NCBI RefSeq assembly: GCF_013031245.1
Contig: NZ_WPZL01000007.1
Span: 1-64,000 of the forward strand
Length of the DNA stretch: 64,000 bases
Reading direction: 5' to 3'
Source: Ruegeria lacuscaerulensis
Lineage (GTDB): Bacteria > Pseudomonadota > Alphaproteobacteria > Rhodobacterales > Rhodobacteraceae
The translations under genes were made by a program, and so were the position numbers. Of the stretch, positions 35,391-43,010 are shown piece after piece. Positions within the stretch are counted from its first letter, which is position 1; each line of letters starts with the position of its first letter. The notes beneath the pieces were generated by a model. The model did not search any database. It worked only from the letters and a program-made list of their open reading frames with translations, and was not told the DNA's origin.

Positions 35391-35935
35391 CACTGGCCCT
35401 TCAACTGACGTGTGAAACTTGCGGATCGGGTGTCATTGCCCAGAAAAATGGACATAAAGGCGCGCTTTGCGCCCGGGTACGACAGCGTGCAGGTCCTTTG
35501 GCCATTGCGCCAGAAGCCAACATTGTTCGGACCTTCCGAGATCGCAATGTAGTTATCGCCCTTGCTGACCGCCTGAAAGCACTGTTCCAGCTGCCTTTGC
35601 GTCGGGGCCGGGTTTCCCTGCCGGGCCATTTCATCAAGCGTCGATTCAACCAGCGCCTTCTGCTTGAGAGACTTGCGGTAGGTCAGCTGCAAGCCAAATT
35701 CCTCATTCCAACTTAGCGCCGCGCCATAGGGCGTAAAGAGTTTGGCGTCGTATACCGGTATGCCTAAAAACCGAAAGGTCGCACTTCCTTTTAGCTGGGC
35801 GTCAGCCAGCGCTTGGGTGATTGGCGACGCGACCAGCGCGCCTGGAGCCAGCACAACAAGTGAAACCAGCGCGGGACGGCAAGTATCAGTGATGAGCCGA
35901 GGCAGGGATGGTCGGCTCTTTCGCAGGAGTGCCAT
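35390..35935 (-). CDS. Chalcone-isomerase-like exported protein
   Basis: A 181-residue protein with an N-terminal signal sequence (about residues 20-40). The fold fits chalcone-isomerase-like proteins: GSATFRFLGIPVYDAKLFTPYGA, LQLTYRKSLKQKALVESTLDEM, NVGFWRNGQRTCTLSYPGAKRAFMSIFLGNDT. Bacterial members bind fatty acids or related ligands and need not be isomerases. The start overlaps the end of the amine-oxidase gene by 50 nt. It lies second in the putative RpoE operon. Confidence 0.8.
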   Translation of the reverse strand: MALLRKSRPSLPRLITDTCRPALVSLVVLAPGALVASPITQALADAQLKGSATFRFLGIPVYDAKLFTPYGAALSWNEEFGLQLTYRKSLKQKALVESTLDEMARQGNPAPTQRQLEQCFQAVSKGDNYIAISEGPNNVGFWRNGQRTCTLSYPGAKRAFMSIFLGNDTRSASFTRQLKGQ

Positions 35936-37220
35936 TGTCAGCTCCGATTGTGTGCGGGGTGCCGTTCAGGCGTTCGACGACACGCATCGCGCTGGCAATC
36001 CCGTCTTCGTGAAAGCCGTGCCGATTGTATGCACCGGCAAACCAGGTTCGGTTCTGTCCCTGCATCGCGCGAATTTGGCCTTGCGCGCGCAGGGCGGCCT
36101 TGTCGAATACCGGATGGGCGAATTCGACTGTGTCATAGATTTTATCCGCGGGAATTTCTGATGATGCGTTCAGCGTCACGAATAGCGGATCACTGTCCGG
36201 AATATTCTGCAGCCGGTTCATCCAATACGTGACGCCAACGCTGCCCTCCTGCGAACGATAGGTCCAACTGGACCAGCAGGCGCGCCGCCAGGGCATCTGG
36301 CGGGGGTCGCAGTGCAGAATGGCGGTGTTGGGCTGGTAACGGATCGCGCCCAGAGCGGCCCTTTCTGCAGCAGTGGCGGTCTCGCCCAGAATGGCCAGCG
36401 ACTGATCGGAATGGGTTGCCAGAATAATCTCATCGAACAGATCCACCTGACCCTGGCTGTAAACGGTCACACCCGCATCGCCACGACGGATGTGATCGAC
36501 GGGCGAGGCAAGTCGGATTACACAGCCACGGGCGCGCAGGGCCGCATCGATCCGGCGAACATATTGAATGCTACCGCCTTTGACCGTGTACCACTGATGC
36601 TGATTGGCGCGGCCACTGGCCATCAGGGCGTGATTGCGGAAGAACTGCACCAGAGATCGGGCCGGGAACTGATCGACAAACTCGACCGGAGTGGACCAGA
36701 TCGCGCCGCACATCGGCATCAGATAGTTGTGTCGAAACCAATGGCCCAGACGCAGCTGATCGACCAGTTCGCCGATTGTGGTGTCGTCGTCCTGGGCGGC
36801 GCCGGGGGCCTCTCGGCCAAACCGCAATATGTCGGCAATCATCTTGTAATACGCGGGGCGTGTGAGGTTGCGCTTCTGTGCGGTCAGGGTGCGCAGGTTG
36901 TTCAACCCGTATTCGATGCGGCCATTGTCTATGGTGGCGCCAAAGCTCATTTCGCTTTCGATGACGGGCACGTTCAGTTCGTCGAACAGCTTTGTCAGGT
37001 ATGGGTAAGTGACGTAGTTGAATACGATGAACCCGGTATCGACCGGCTGATCGCCGTTTTTGCCCGCCATGACAGTGCGGGCGTGCCCACCCAGCCGGGC
37101 TTCGGCCTCGAACACTGTCACATCGTGATTTTCGGACAGATAGTAAGCGGCTGACAGGCCAGAGATGCCTGCACCTACGACTGCGATTTTCTTGCGTACG
37201 CCTCGGGTTTCGTCGAACAT
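35886..37220 (-). CDS. FAD-dependent amine-oxidase-family protein (COG2907)
   Basis: A 444-residue flavoprotein. The dinucleotide-binding N-terminus reads KKIAVVGAGISGLSAAYYLSENHDVTVFEAEARLGGHARTV, and the C-terminal FAD contact is GAYNRHGFHEDGIASAMRVVERL. The family includes amine oxidases, phytoene desaturases and NAD/FAD proteins linked to cyclopropane fatty-acid clusters. The ATG at 37220 has GAGG 5 nt upstream; an ATG at 37241 lacks a signal. It is first in a five-gene operon. Upstream is TGATCC-N18-TAT. Substrate is not established; a lipid substrate is inferred from context. Confidence 0.83.
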   Translation of the reverse strand: MFDETRGVRKKIAVVGAGISGLSAAYYLSENHDVTVFEAEARLGGHARTVMAGKNGDQPVDTGFIVFNYVTYPYLTKLFDELNVPVIESEMSFGATIDNGRIEYGLNNLRTLTAQKRNLTRPAYYKMIADILRFGREAPGAAQDDDTTIGELVDQLRLGHWFRHNYLMPMCGAIWSTPVEFVDQFPARSLVQFFRNHALMASGRANQHQWYTVKGGSIQYVRRIDAALRARGCVIRLASPVDHIRRGDAGVTVYSQGQVDLFDEIILATHSDQSLAILGETATAAERAALGAIRYQPNTAILHCDPRQMPWRRACWSSWTYRSQEGSVGVTYWMNRLQNIPDSDPLFVTLNASSEIPADKIYDTVEFAHPVFDKAALRAQGQIRAMQGQNRTWFAGAYNRHGFHEDGIASAMRVVERLNGTPHTIGADNGTPAKEPTIPASAHH

Positions 37221-37249
37221 TCCATCCTCGTTATACGACATTTTACAAC

Positions 37250-37279
37250 GGGATACGCAGGACAGGCGGAGGTGGATCA
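37250..37279 (-). promoter_or_regulatory. Putative RpoE (ChrR-controlled) promoter for amine-oxidase operon
   Basis: On the minus strand TGATCC (37279-37274) is followed by 18 nt and TATCCC (37255-37250), 30 nt before the ATG. The -35 equals the Rhodobacter singlet-oxygen sigma factor consensus as I recall it; the -10 is a weaker match. Confidence 0.45.
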
Positions 37280-37353
37280 ATCGGATGAGATGTTTTTTCC
37301 GGGCGAACTGTGTTGTGACTGTTGTTGTCGCACCTGCCACTTTGGGCAGGGTT

Positions 37354-37383
37354 TGATCCAACACAGCCGCGAGGCCGTAGTAA
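37354..37383 (+). promoter_or_regulatory. Putative RpoE (ChrR-controlled) promoter for short-chain dehydrogenase
   Basis: TGATCC at 37354-37359, an 18-nt spacer and TAGTAA at 37378-37383, 28 nt before the ATG. The spacing is identical to the motif on the opposite side of the same intergenic region. Confidence 0.5.
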
Positions 37384-37411
37384 CATCAAACAAGAGTGAA
37401 ATGGCCCCGGC

Positions 37412-38137
37412 ATGAGCAGCTTTGATGGAAAAACCTACTGGATCATCGGCGCCAGCGAAGGCCTGGGCCGGTCGCTGGCCGGGGCGCTGAGCCGTCGGGG
37501 TGCCCATCTGATCCTGTCCGCGCGCAATGCGGACCGTCTGGCCGAGATATGCGCCACCCTTCCGCATGCCCGTGCAGTTCCTTGTGATGTGGCCTATTTA
37601 GACTCTGTTTCTCATGCCGCAGTCGAGGCTGGAAGGGTGGACGGGCTTGTTTACAATGCCGGGGCTTATGAACCGATGCGCGCGACGGGTTGGGATTCCA
37701 AGGCGGCCCTGATGATGGGTGATGTGAACTATCTGGGTGCCCTGCGCGTTCTGGGCGAAGTCGTTCCGGGTTTTGTCAAAGCCGGACGTGGTGAGATAAC
37801 GCTGATCGGGTCTTTGGCCGGTTATCACGGTTTGCCTGCTGCGGTTGGGTATGGCGCCAGCAAGGCGGCGCTGATTTCTCTGGCGGAAACCATGCGGCAT
37901 GATCTGGCGGGCACCGGCGTGACGGTGCGAATCGTCAATCCCGGTTTCGTCAAGACTCGCTTGACCGAGAAGAACAGCTTCAGGATGCCGATGCTGATGA
38001 GTCCCGAGGACGCAGCAGAGCGCGTGGTCAAGGCAATGTCGCGCCGCCGGTTCCGCACCGATTTTCCGGCCCCGTTTTCCTGGTTTATCCGCCTGATCGA
38101 TTACCTGCCGGATATTCTCGTTTATCGCGGAAAATAG
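37412..38137 (+). CDS. Short-chain dehydrogenase/reductase
   Basis: A 241-residue classical SDR. The cofactor motif is IIGASEGLGRSLA, followed by NAG in YNAGAY, catalytic Ser in LIGSLAG and YGASK (Tyr/Lys). The C-terminal tail is hydrophobic and positively charged (RRFRTDFPAPFSWFIRLIDYLPDILVYRGK), which suggests membrane association as in SDRs acting on lipids. It is divergent from the amine-oxidase operon with a matching promoter motif. The gene ends 3 nt before the convergent imuB stop. Substrate unknown. Confidence 0.88.
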   Translation: MSSFDGKTYWIIGASEGLGRSLAGALSRRGAHLILSARNADRLAEICATLPHARAVPCDVAYLDSVSHAAVEAGRVDGLVYNAGAYEPMRATGWDSKAALMMGDVNYLGALRVLGEVVPGFVKAGRGEITLIGSLAGYHGLPAAVGYGASKAALISLAETMRHDLAGTGVTVRIVNPGFVKTRLTEKNSFRMPMLMSPEDAAERVVKAMSRRRFRTDFPAPFSWFIRLIDYLPDILVYRGK

Positions 38138-38140
38138 AGT

Positions 38141-39793
38141 CTAAGCAAACTGTCCCTGACAGAACCAGCCCGCCGACATGGTGCCGCCATGGCCGTAAAA
38201 CAGCCACAGCCGTTCGCCCTGTTCGGTCACCACCACCCAGTAATCCCGCACGCCGCTGCGCCAGTTGGGGTCGTCCAGCCACCATTCCGGCGCGATCCGT
38301 TCCGGGCCGGTGGCCTGCGCCAGTTGCCAGTCGCGCCCGCGCCAGCGGAACGCGCTGGGCACGTCCGGGGTTTCCGGGGCCATCACCGGCTCGGGCTGCC
38401 ACATTAACAAGGGGCGCGGGCGCGGCGGGGCGGGCCAGTCGCGGGCGGGTTCCGACCATGCCGCAGCCAGCGTCTGCGCTGTTTTCTCGGGGATATGCGA
38501 GGCCGCCGGGTGATGCCGGGTGATTGTCTCCAACCCCGCCCGCGCACCCAGTTTGCCGATCAGATCGTCCACGGCGGTATTGCCCTCCAGCCGATCACGC
38601 ACGGCGCGGCGGGCCTCGGCATGGCCAGCCATAGTGCGGGCGTGGATGGGCTCAGACTGCACCGCCTCCAGCCGCAGCATGTCGATGCCATAGCCCGCGT
38701 CGATCTTGTCAATCTTCATCTCTAACAAAGGGCGAATGCGGTGTTTATCAAAGGTTGGGCGGGCCAGGCCAACCTCGATAATCTCGGCCGCCTGATCGGC
38801 GCGGTGCGCCTCGAGCCGCAGGGTGCGGACGCCGCGGCCTTTCTCTTCCAGCTTGGTGCAAAGCGCCGGCAACACCCGGTCGATGGCGGCCATCACGTCC
38901 TCGATCAGCCCGATCGGGTTGGGCAGGGTCATCCGCACCGCAAAGTGATGTGGCGGACGGGCGGGTGAGACCGGTTCGGGCGCGCTGCCCATCGCCTGAT
39001 CCAGCCGCAGCACCAGCCCGCGTCCGAACCGCCGCGCCAGAGAGGCGCGGGGCTGGCCCAGCAGATCACCGATCCGGCGCAGGCCCAGACGGTTCAGCTG
39101 CGCCACGACGGGGTCATCCAGTCGCAGCGCCGCAATAGGCAGGGGGCTGAGCGCGCCATAGGCCTGCCCCGGCGCAGCAATCCGCGCGCCACCACCCAGC
39201 GCCATCACCTGCGGCGCGGCCCCGCCCTTGGTCCAGTGCCGCCGTTTTCCCGCCCGGGCGCGGGTCGCGCGCGCCTCTTGGCTGATGGCGTCGCCGTTGC
39301 GGTCGGATGTGGCCTCGTTCCCGGCATAACGCGCCAGCGCCCAGGCCGCGCCCAGCGTGTCGGCGATGCCCATCTGCACGCTCAGGCCCATATCGGCGCA
39401 GTCAGTCTCAAGGACGCTCAGCAACGCCTCTTCACCGCCGAACAGATGGGCGCAGCCCGACAGGTCGACGATCAGCCCGTCTGGCGCTTCCTCAGCCACC
39501 CATGGGCTGAACTTGCCTGCCCAGCGGCGCAGTGCGGTCAGGAACGCGGCCTCGGACGGGGCGTTGCGGGGGCGGGTGACAAGGGCCGCGCACATGGCGT
39601 GAGCGTCGCGCACCGGCTGCCCCACACGCAGACCGGCGGCCTGAGCATCCGCATTCAGCGAGGTGACGACCTGCATGTTTGACTGTTCCGCCACCACGGC
39701 CAAAGGCCCGTCATGCAGGCCCCGCGCGGCACGGATCAGCCGTTCAGCCCCCAGACGGGGGAACCATAGCGAAAGTATTCGGCGTTTGGGCAT
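38141..39793 (-). CDS. imuB: ImuB, inactive Y-family polymerase of the SOS mutasome
   Basis: A 550-residue Y-family-like protein. It starts RRILSLWFPRLGAERL instead of the catalytic YFASVE-type motif, and the second catalytic site is replaced by IVDLSGCAHLFGGEEALL, so it should be inactive. The little-finger region and the long C-terminus ending RDYWVVVTEQGERLWLFYGHGG are typical of ImuB. It bridges the beta clamp, ImuA and DnaE2 for damage-induced mutagenesis. A LexA box lies 17 nt before the ATG. imuA is absent from this window and dnaE2 lies about 3.2 kb away, an unusual separation. Confidence 0.9.
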   Translation of the reverse strand: MPKRRILSLWFPRLGAERLIRAARGLHDGPLAVVAEQSNMQVVTSLNADAQAAGLRVGQPVRDAHAMCAALVTRPRNAPSEAAFLTALRRWAGKFSPWVAEEAPDGLIVDLSGCAHLFGGEEALLSVLETDCADMGLSVQMGIADTLGAAWALARYAGNEATSDRNGDAISQEARATRARAGKRRHWTKGGAAPQVMALGGGARIAAPGQAYGALSPLPIAALRLDDPVVAQLNRLGLRRIGDLLGQPRASLARRFGRGLVLRLDQAMGSAPEPVSPARPPHHFAVRMTLPNPIGLIEDVMAAIDRVLPALCTKLEEKGRGVRTLRLEAHRADQAAEIIEVGLARPTFDKHRIRPLLEMKIDKIDAGYGIDMLRLEAVQSEPIHARTMAGHAEARRAVRDRLEGNTAVDDLIGKLGARAGLETITRHHPAASHIPEKTAQTLAAAWSEPARDWPAPPRPRPLLMWQPEPVMAPETPDVPSAFRWRGRDWQLAQATGPERIAPEWWLDDPNWRSGVRDYWVVVTEQGERLWLFYGHGGTMSAGWFCQGQFA

Positions 39794-39810
39794 CGGGCAG
39801 ACATTAAAAT

Positions 39811-39825
39811 GTTCTCATTTTGTTC
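39811..39825. promoter_or_regulatory. LexA box upstream of imuB
   Basis: GTTC-TCATTTT-GTTC is a perfect alphaproteobacterial SOS operator (GTTC-N7-GTTC), 17 nt before the imuB start. It predicts LexA repression and induction by DNA damage. Confidence 0.88.
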
Positions 39826-39855
39826 TTATCCGAGAATCACCTGCCGAGTCCACGC

Positions 39856-40146
39856 TTACCCGCAGGTCAGGCGCTGAATGACCCCGGACCCGTCCACGAA
39901 CACATTCAGACGATCAATGCGGTAATCCTGCGTGGCGATACCATCGGGGCCGAGAACGCGCGCTCGCTCAGGCAGTTGGGCCTGGATGGTCGACACCGGC
40001 TGGCCAATGGAACCGGCAATCGCGTCGCCCTCACAAAAGGCCAGATCGACCGGCGAGGCTTCGGGTGGGATCGGGATGTCTTCCGGTGGGGGCGGTGTCT
40101 CGGCACAGGCTGCCAGCAGGGCCAGCGCGGGGATAAATCGGTGCAT
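39856..40146 (-). CDS. Peptidase inhibitor I78 family lipoprotein
   Basis: A 96-residue lipoprotein. The signal sequence ends in LLAAC with Cys at 14, followed by a Pro-rich spacer. The mature domain matches the I78 inhibitor pattern: SIGQPVSTIQAQLPERARVLGPDGIATQDYRIDRLNVFVDGSGVIQRLTCG, with two cysteines. The family inhibits serine peptidases. GAGGAACG precedes the ATG at 40146; an upstream ATG is less likely. It lies upstream of imuB but beyond the LexA box, so it is probably not SOS-regulated. Confidence 0.8.
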   Translation of the reverse strand: MHRFIPALALLAACAETPPPPEDIPIPPEASPVDLAFCEGDAIAGSIGQPVSTIQAQLPERARVLGPDGIATQDYRIDRLNVFVDGSGVIQRLTCG

Positions 40147-40276
40147 TGGCGTTCCTCTTTGCGGCAATGTCGTTTCTGCAATATCAAAACATTAGCCAAT
40201 CTGTCACCAAAGCGCAGTTGAAAATGCCCTGCAATTGACGCAGGGTCGGGGCAAATAAGACAGGGAGACAAACACC

Positions 40277-41389
40277 ATGCGTACCCGTGCCGCCGTCGCC
40301 GTTCAGGCAGGCAAACCTTTGGAAGTGATGGACGTGAACCTCGAAGGCCCCAAAGCGGGCGAGGTTCTGGTCGAGATCAAGGCCACCGGCATCTGCCATA
40401 CCGACGAATTCACCCTGTCGGGAGCTGATCCCGAAGGCCTGTTTCCGGCCATTCTGGGCCACGAAGGCGCAGGTGTCGTGGTCGAGGTCGGCCCCGGCGT
40501 GACCAGCCTGAAGCCGGGTGACCACGTGATCCCGCTTTACACCCCGGAATGCCGCGAATGCGAATACTGTCTACACCCCAAGACCAACCTGTGTCAGGCG
40601 ATCCGATCGACGCAAGGCCAGGGCCTCATGCCCGATGGAACGTCGCGTTTCTCGACGCTGGATGGCGATCCGATCCTGCACTACATGGGCTGTTCGACCT
40701 TTTCGAACCACACGGTTCTGCCCGAAATCGCGCTGGCCAAAGTGCGTGAGGACGCGCCGTTCGACAAAATCTGCTATATCGGCTGCGGCGTGACCACCGG
40801 TATCGGCGCGGTGATCAACACCGCCAAAGTCGAGATCGGCAGCCGCGCCATCGTCTTCGGTCTGGGCGGCATCGGTCTGAACGTGATCCAGGGCCTGCGC
40901 CTGGCCGGGGCCGATCAGATCGTCGGCGTCGACCTGAACCCGTCCAAAGTGGAAATGGCCACGAAATTCGGCATGACCGATTTCGTGAACCCGAAAGAGG
41001 TCGAAGGCGATCTGGTTCCCTATCTGGTCGACCTGACCAGGGGCGGCGCCGATTACACCTTTGACGCCACCGGCAATGTCGGCGTGATGCGCGACGCGCT
41101 TGAATCGGCGCATAAGGGCTGGGGTGAATCGATCATCATCGGCGTGGCGCCCGCCGGGGCCGAAATCTCGACCCGTCCGTTCCAGCTGGTCACCGGCCGG
41201 TCGTGGCGCGGAACCGCCTTTGGCGGCGCCCGTGGCCGGACCGATGTGCCGAAGATCGTTGACTGGTACATGGAAGGTAAGATCGAGATCGACCCGATGA
41301 TCACACACACCATGGGGCTGGACGACATCAACCACGGTTTCGACCTGATGCATAAGGGCGAGAGCATCCGCTCGGTTGTGGTCTACTAA
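40277..41389 (+). CDS. adhC: S-(hydroxymethyl)glutathione dehydrogenase (class III ADH)
   Basis: A 370-residue zinc alcohol dehydrogenase that oxidises the glutathione adduct of formaldehyde. Catalytic zinc ligands are C40 and H62 plus a later Cys in [14 protein letters not shown]. The structural zinc is held by C92, C95, C98 and C106. The NAD motif is [12 protein letters not shown]. The C-terminus [22 protein letters not shown] is typical. The usual partner S-formylglutathione hydrolase is not adjacent. A hairpin terminator follows. Confidence 0.96.
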   Translation: MRTRAAVAVQAGKPLEVMDVNLEGPKAGEVLVEIKATGICHTDEFTLSGADPEGLFPAILGHEGAGVVVEVGPGVTSLKPGDHVIPLYTPECRECEYCLHPKTNLCQAIRSTQGQGLMPDGTSRFSTLDGDPILHYMGCSTFSNHTVLPEIALAKVREDAPFDKICYIGCGVTTGIGAVINTAKVEIGSRAIVFGLGGIGLNVIQGLRLAGADQIVGVDLNPSKVEMATKFGMTDFVNPKEVEGDLVPYLVDLTRGGADYTFDATGNVGVMRDALESAHKGWGESIIIGVAPAGAEISTRPFQLVTGRSWRGTAFGGARGRTDVPKIVDWYMEGKIEIDPMITHTMGLDDINHGFDLMHKGESIRSVVVY

Positions 41390-41425
41390 GGCTCAAAACC
41401 GGCAATTTTTCCTATTTGAGGATCG

Positions 41426-41450
41426 ACGGCGCGCACTATTGCGCGCCGTT
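41426..41450. terminator. Bidirectional hairpin between adhC and EamA
   Basis: ACGGCGCGC-actatt-GCGCGCCGT is a perfect 9-bp stem between convergent genes. T-tracts are weak on both sides. Confidence 0.6.
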
Positions 41451-41466
41451 ATTCGTTGCCAGCGGC

Positions 41467-42402
41467 TTATTTGCCTGGCCTTGATGCCCCGGTATCGGAC
41501 CGCGGCGACCGCACACGCAGAACAGGCGTGTTGGCCGATGCGTTCGACCGGGTTTCGCGCCAGACCACAAAAACGCCGGAGGCGATGATGACGCTGGCCC
41601 CGACCGCGACCCAGACGTCGGGGTTTTCGCCAAAGAAGATCATGCCGAACAGCGTGGCCCAGATGATCTGGCTGTACTGGCTGGGGGCGACGACCCCGGC
41701 GGGGGCTGCGCGATAGGCCAGAATGATCAGGTGCTGTGCGATCACCGAGAACACTCCGACCAGCGCCATCATCGCCAGATGCAGCAGGGATGGCGGCTGA
41801 TACACGGCAGGCTGTGCAAGGCTCATGACGACAATGGCCAGCAGCATGGGATAGAGGATCAGAACCGCAGATCGTTCCTGATTGCCGATCTTTCGCACCA
41901 GAACCGAGGCGAAGGCGCTGCAAAATGCGGCCGTCAGGGCGGCCAGATGGCCGAGGGTTATATCCGTTGCGCCGGGGCGCAGGACGATCAGCACGCCGAT
42001 CAGGCCCACACCGACCGCGGCCCAACGCTGGGCGCGAACCACTTCGCCCAGAAGCGGGATCGACAGGACTGTGACGATCAGCGGGAAGGAAAACAGCAGC
42101 GAATAGACCTCGGCCAGTGGCAAAACGGAAAAGGCGTAAAACGCGCAGGACATCGCCGTGACCATCAGGCCCGACCGCAGCAGGACCAGCCACGGGCGAT
42201 GGGGCAGGAAGTTCCCGGTTGTCCGGTCAGTCAGGATCGTGACCGCCATGGGCACAAAAGAAAACAGCGTGGCGAAAAAGATGATCTGCATCACCGAGTA
42301 GGTACCGCCCAGCACCTTGATCAGCGCGTCATGGCTGGCAAAAACCGCGAATCCAAGAAACGCGAAACCAAGTCCCCGGAGGGTGGTGTTTTGAGTGCTC
42401 AT
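41467..42402 (-). CDS. EamA/DMT-family transporter
   Basis: A 311-residue membrane protein with about ten helices in two EamA repeats: VFASHDALIKVLGG and SVLPLAEVYSLLFSFPLIVTVLSIPLLGE in the first, SQYSQIIWATLFGMIFFGENPD in the second. It has moderate resemblance to the EamA protein at 12.6-13.5 kb, so the two are distant paralogues. The substrate is unknown. It is convergent with adhC and lies downstream of the globin and dnaE2 on the same strand, 146 nt after the globin. Confidence 0.87.
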   Translation of the reverse strand: MSTQNTTLRGLGFAFLGFAVFASHDALIKVLGGTYSVMQIIFFATLFSFVPMAVTILTDRTTGNFLPHRPWLVLLRSGLMVTAMSCAFYAFSVLPLAEVYSLLFSFPLIVTVLSIPLLGEVVRAQRWAAVGVGLIGVLIVLRPGATDITLGHLAALTAAFCSAFASVLVRKIGNQERSAVLILYPMLLAIVVMSLAQPAVYQPPSLLHLAMMALVGVFSVIAQHLIILAYRAAPAGVVAPSQYSQIIWATLFGMIFFGENPDVWVAVGASVIIASGVFVVWRETRSNASANTPVLRVRSPRSDTGASRPGK

Positions 42403-42548
42403 CGCTGTTGCCTCGGGTGATATGTCGGTGTGGTGGCGCTGTGCTGTCGCAGCGCAAGGGGGCTGTCTTGCCTCTGAGTAAACTCATTTGGTCGGCCCGC
42501 ATAGCCCCTATTTTACCGCTAACATCGCAATGCTGCCATGTTGTGAGA

Positions 42549-42962
42549 TCAACTCAAGATTGGAGGCGCGTCCTTGGGCTGGCGAGCCGATTGCACGCCT
42601 GCCTTCATCCCGACACCGATGCGGCGGGCCAGCGCGACCCACGGGGTGGCGGTTTCCGGCGGCAGAGTTTGGGTGGCGACCTCTTCGAACAAGTCCAGCC
42701 AATGGGCGAACATGTCAGGTTTCACATCGGGCCGTTCGATATGCACCCGCTGCGGATTGCCGTCATAGCTGCGCTCAAACAGGATGGCGTTGCGCCAGAA
42801 AGCGGCGATCTTGTCCTCATGCGCTGGCCAGTCGGTGACATGGTTCGCAAAGACCGGGCCCAGCAGCTTGTCCTTCCGGACCCGGGCATAAAAGGCGCTG
42901 ACCTGCGTGTTGATCTGGTCGGGCGTCGCGGGAAAGCGCGGAGGAAGGGTGGGTCTGGACAT
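42549..42962 (-). CDS. Group III truncated haemoglobin
   Basis: A 137-residue globin of the trHb3 type. The order is DQINTQVSAFYARVRKDKLLGPVFANHV, then DKIAAFWRNAILFERSYDGNP, the proximal-His region RVHIERPDVKP and the tail MFAHWLDLFEEVA. Such globins bind oxygen or NO and are often linked to nitrosative stress. It lies 48 nt after the dnaE2 stop on the same strand and may share its transcript, which would place a globin under SOS control. Confidence 0.87.
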   Translation of the reverse strand: MSRPTLPPRFPATPDQINTQVSAFYARVRKDKLLGPVFANHVTDWPAHEDKIAAFWRNAILFERSYDGNPQRVHIERPDVKPDMFAHWLDLFEEVATQTLPPETATPWVALARRIGVGMKAGVQSARQPKDAPPILS

Positions 42963-43010
42963 GGTGGCCTGAATTTCGACTCTGTTTTGGTCAGATAGGC
43001 CGTTCTGGCG

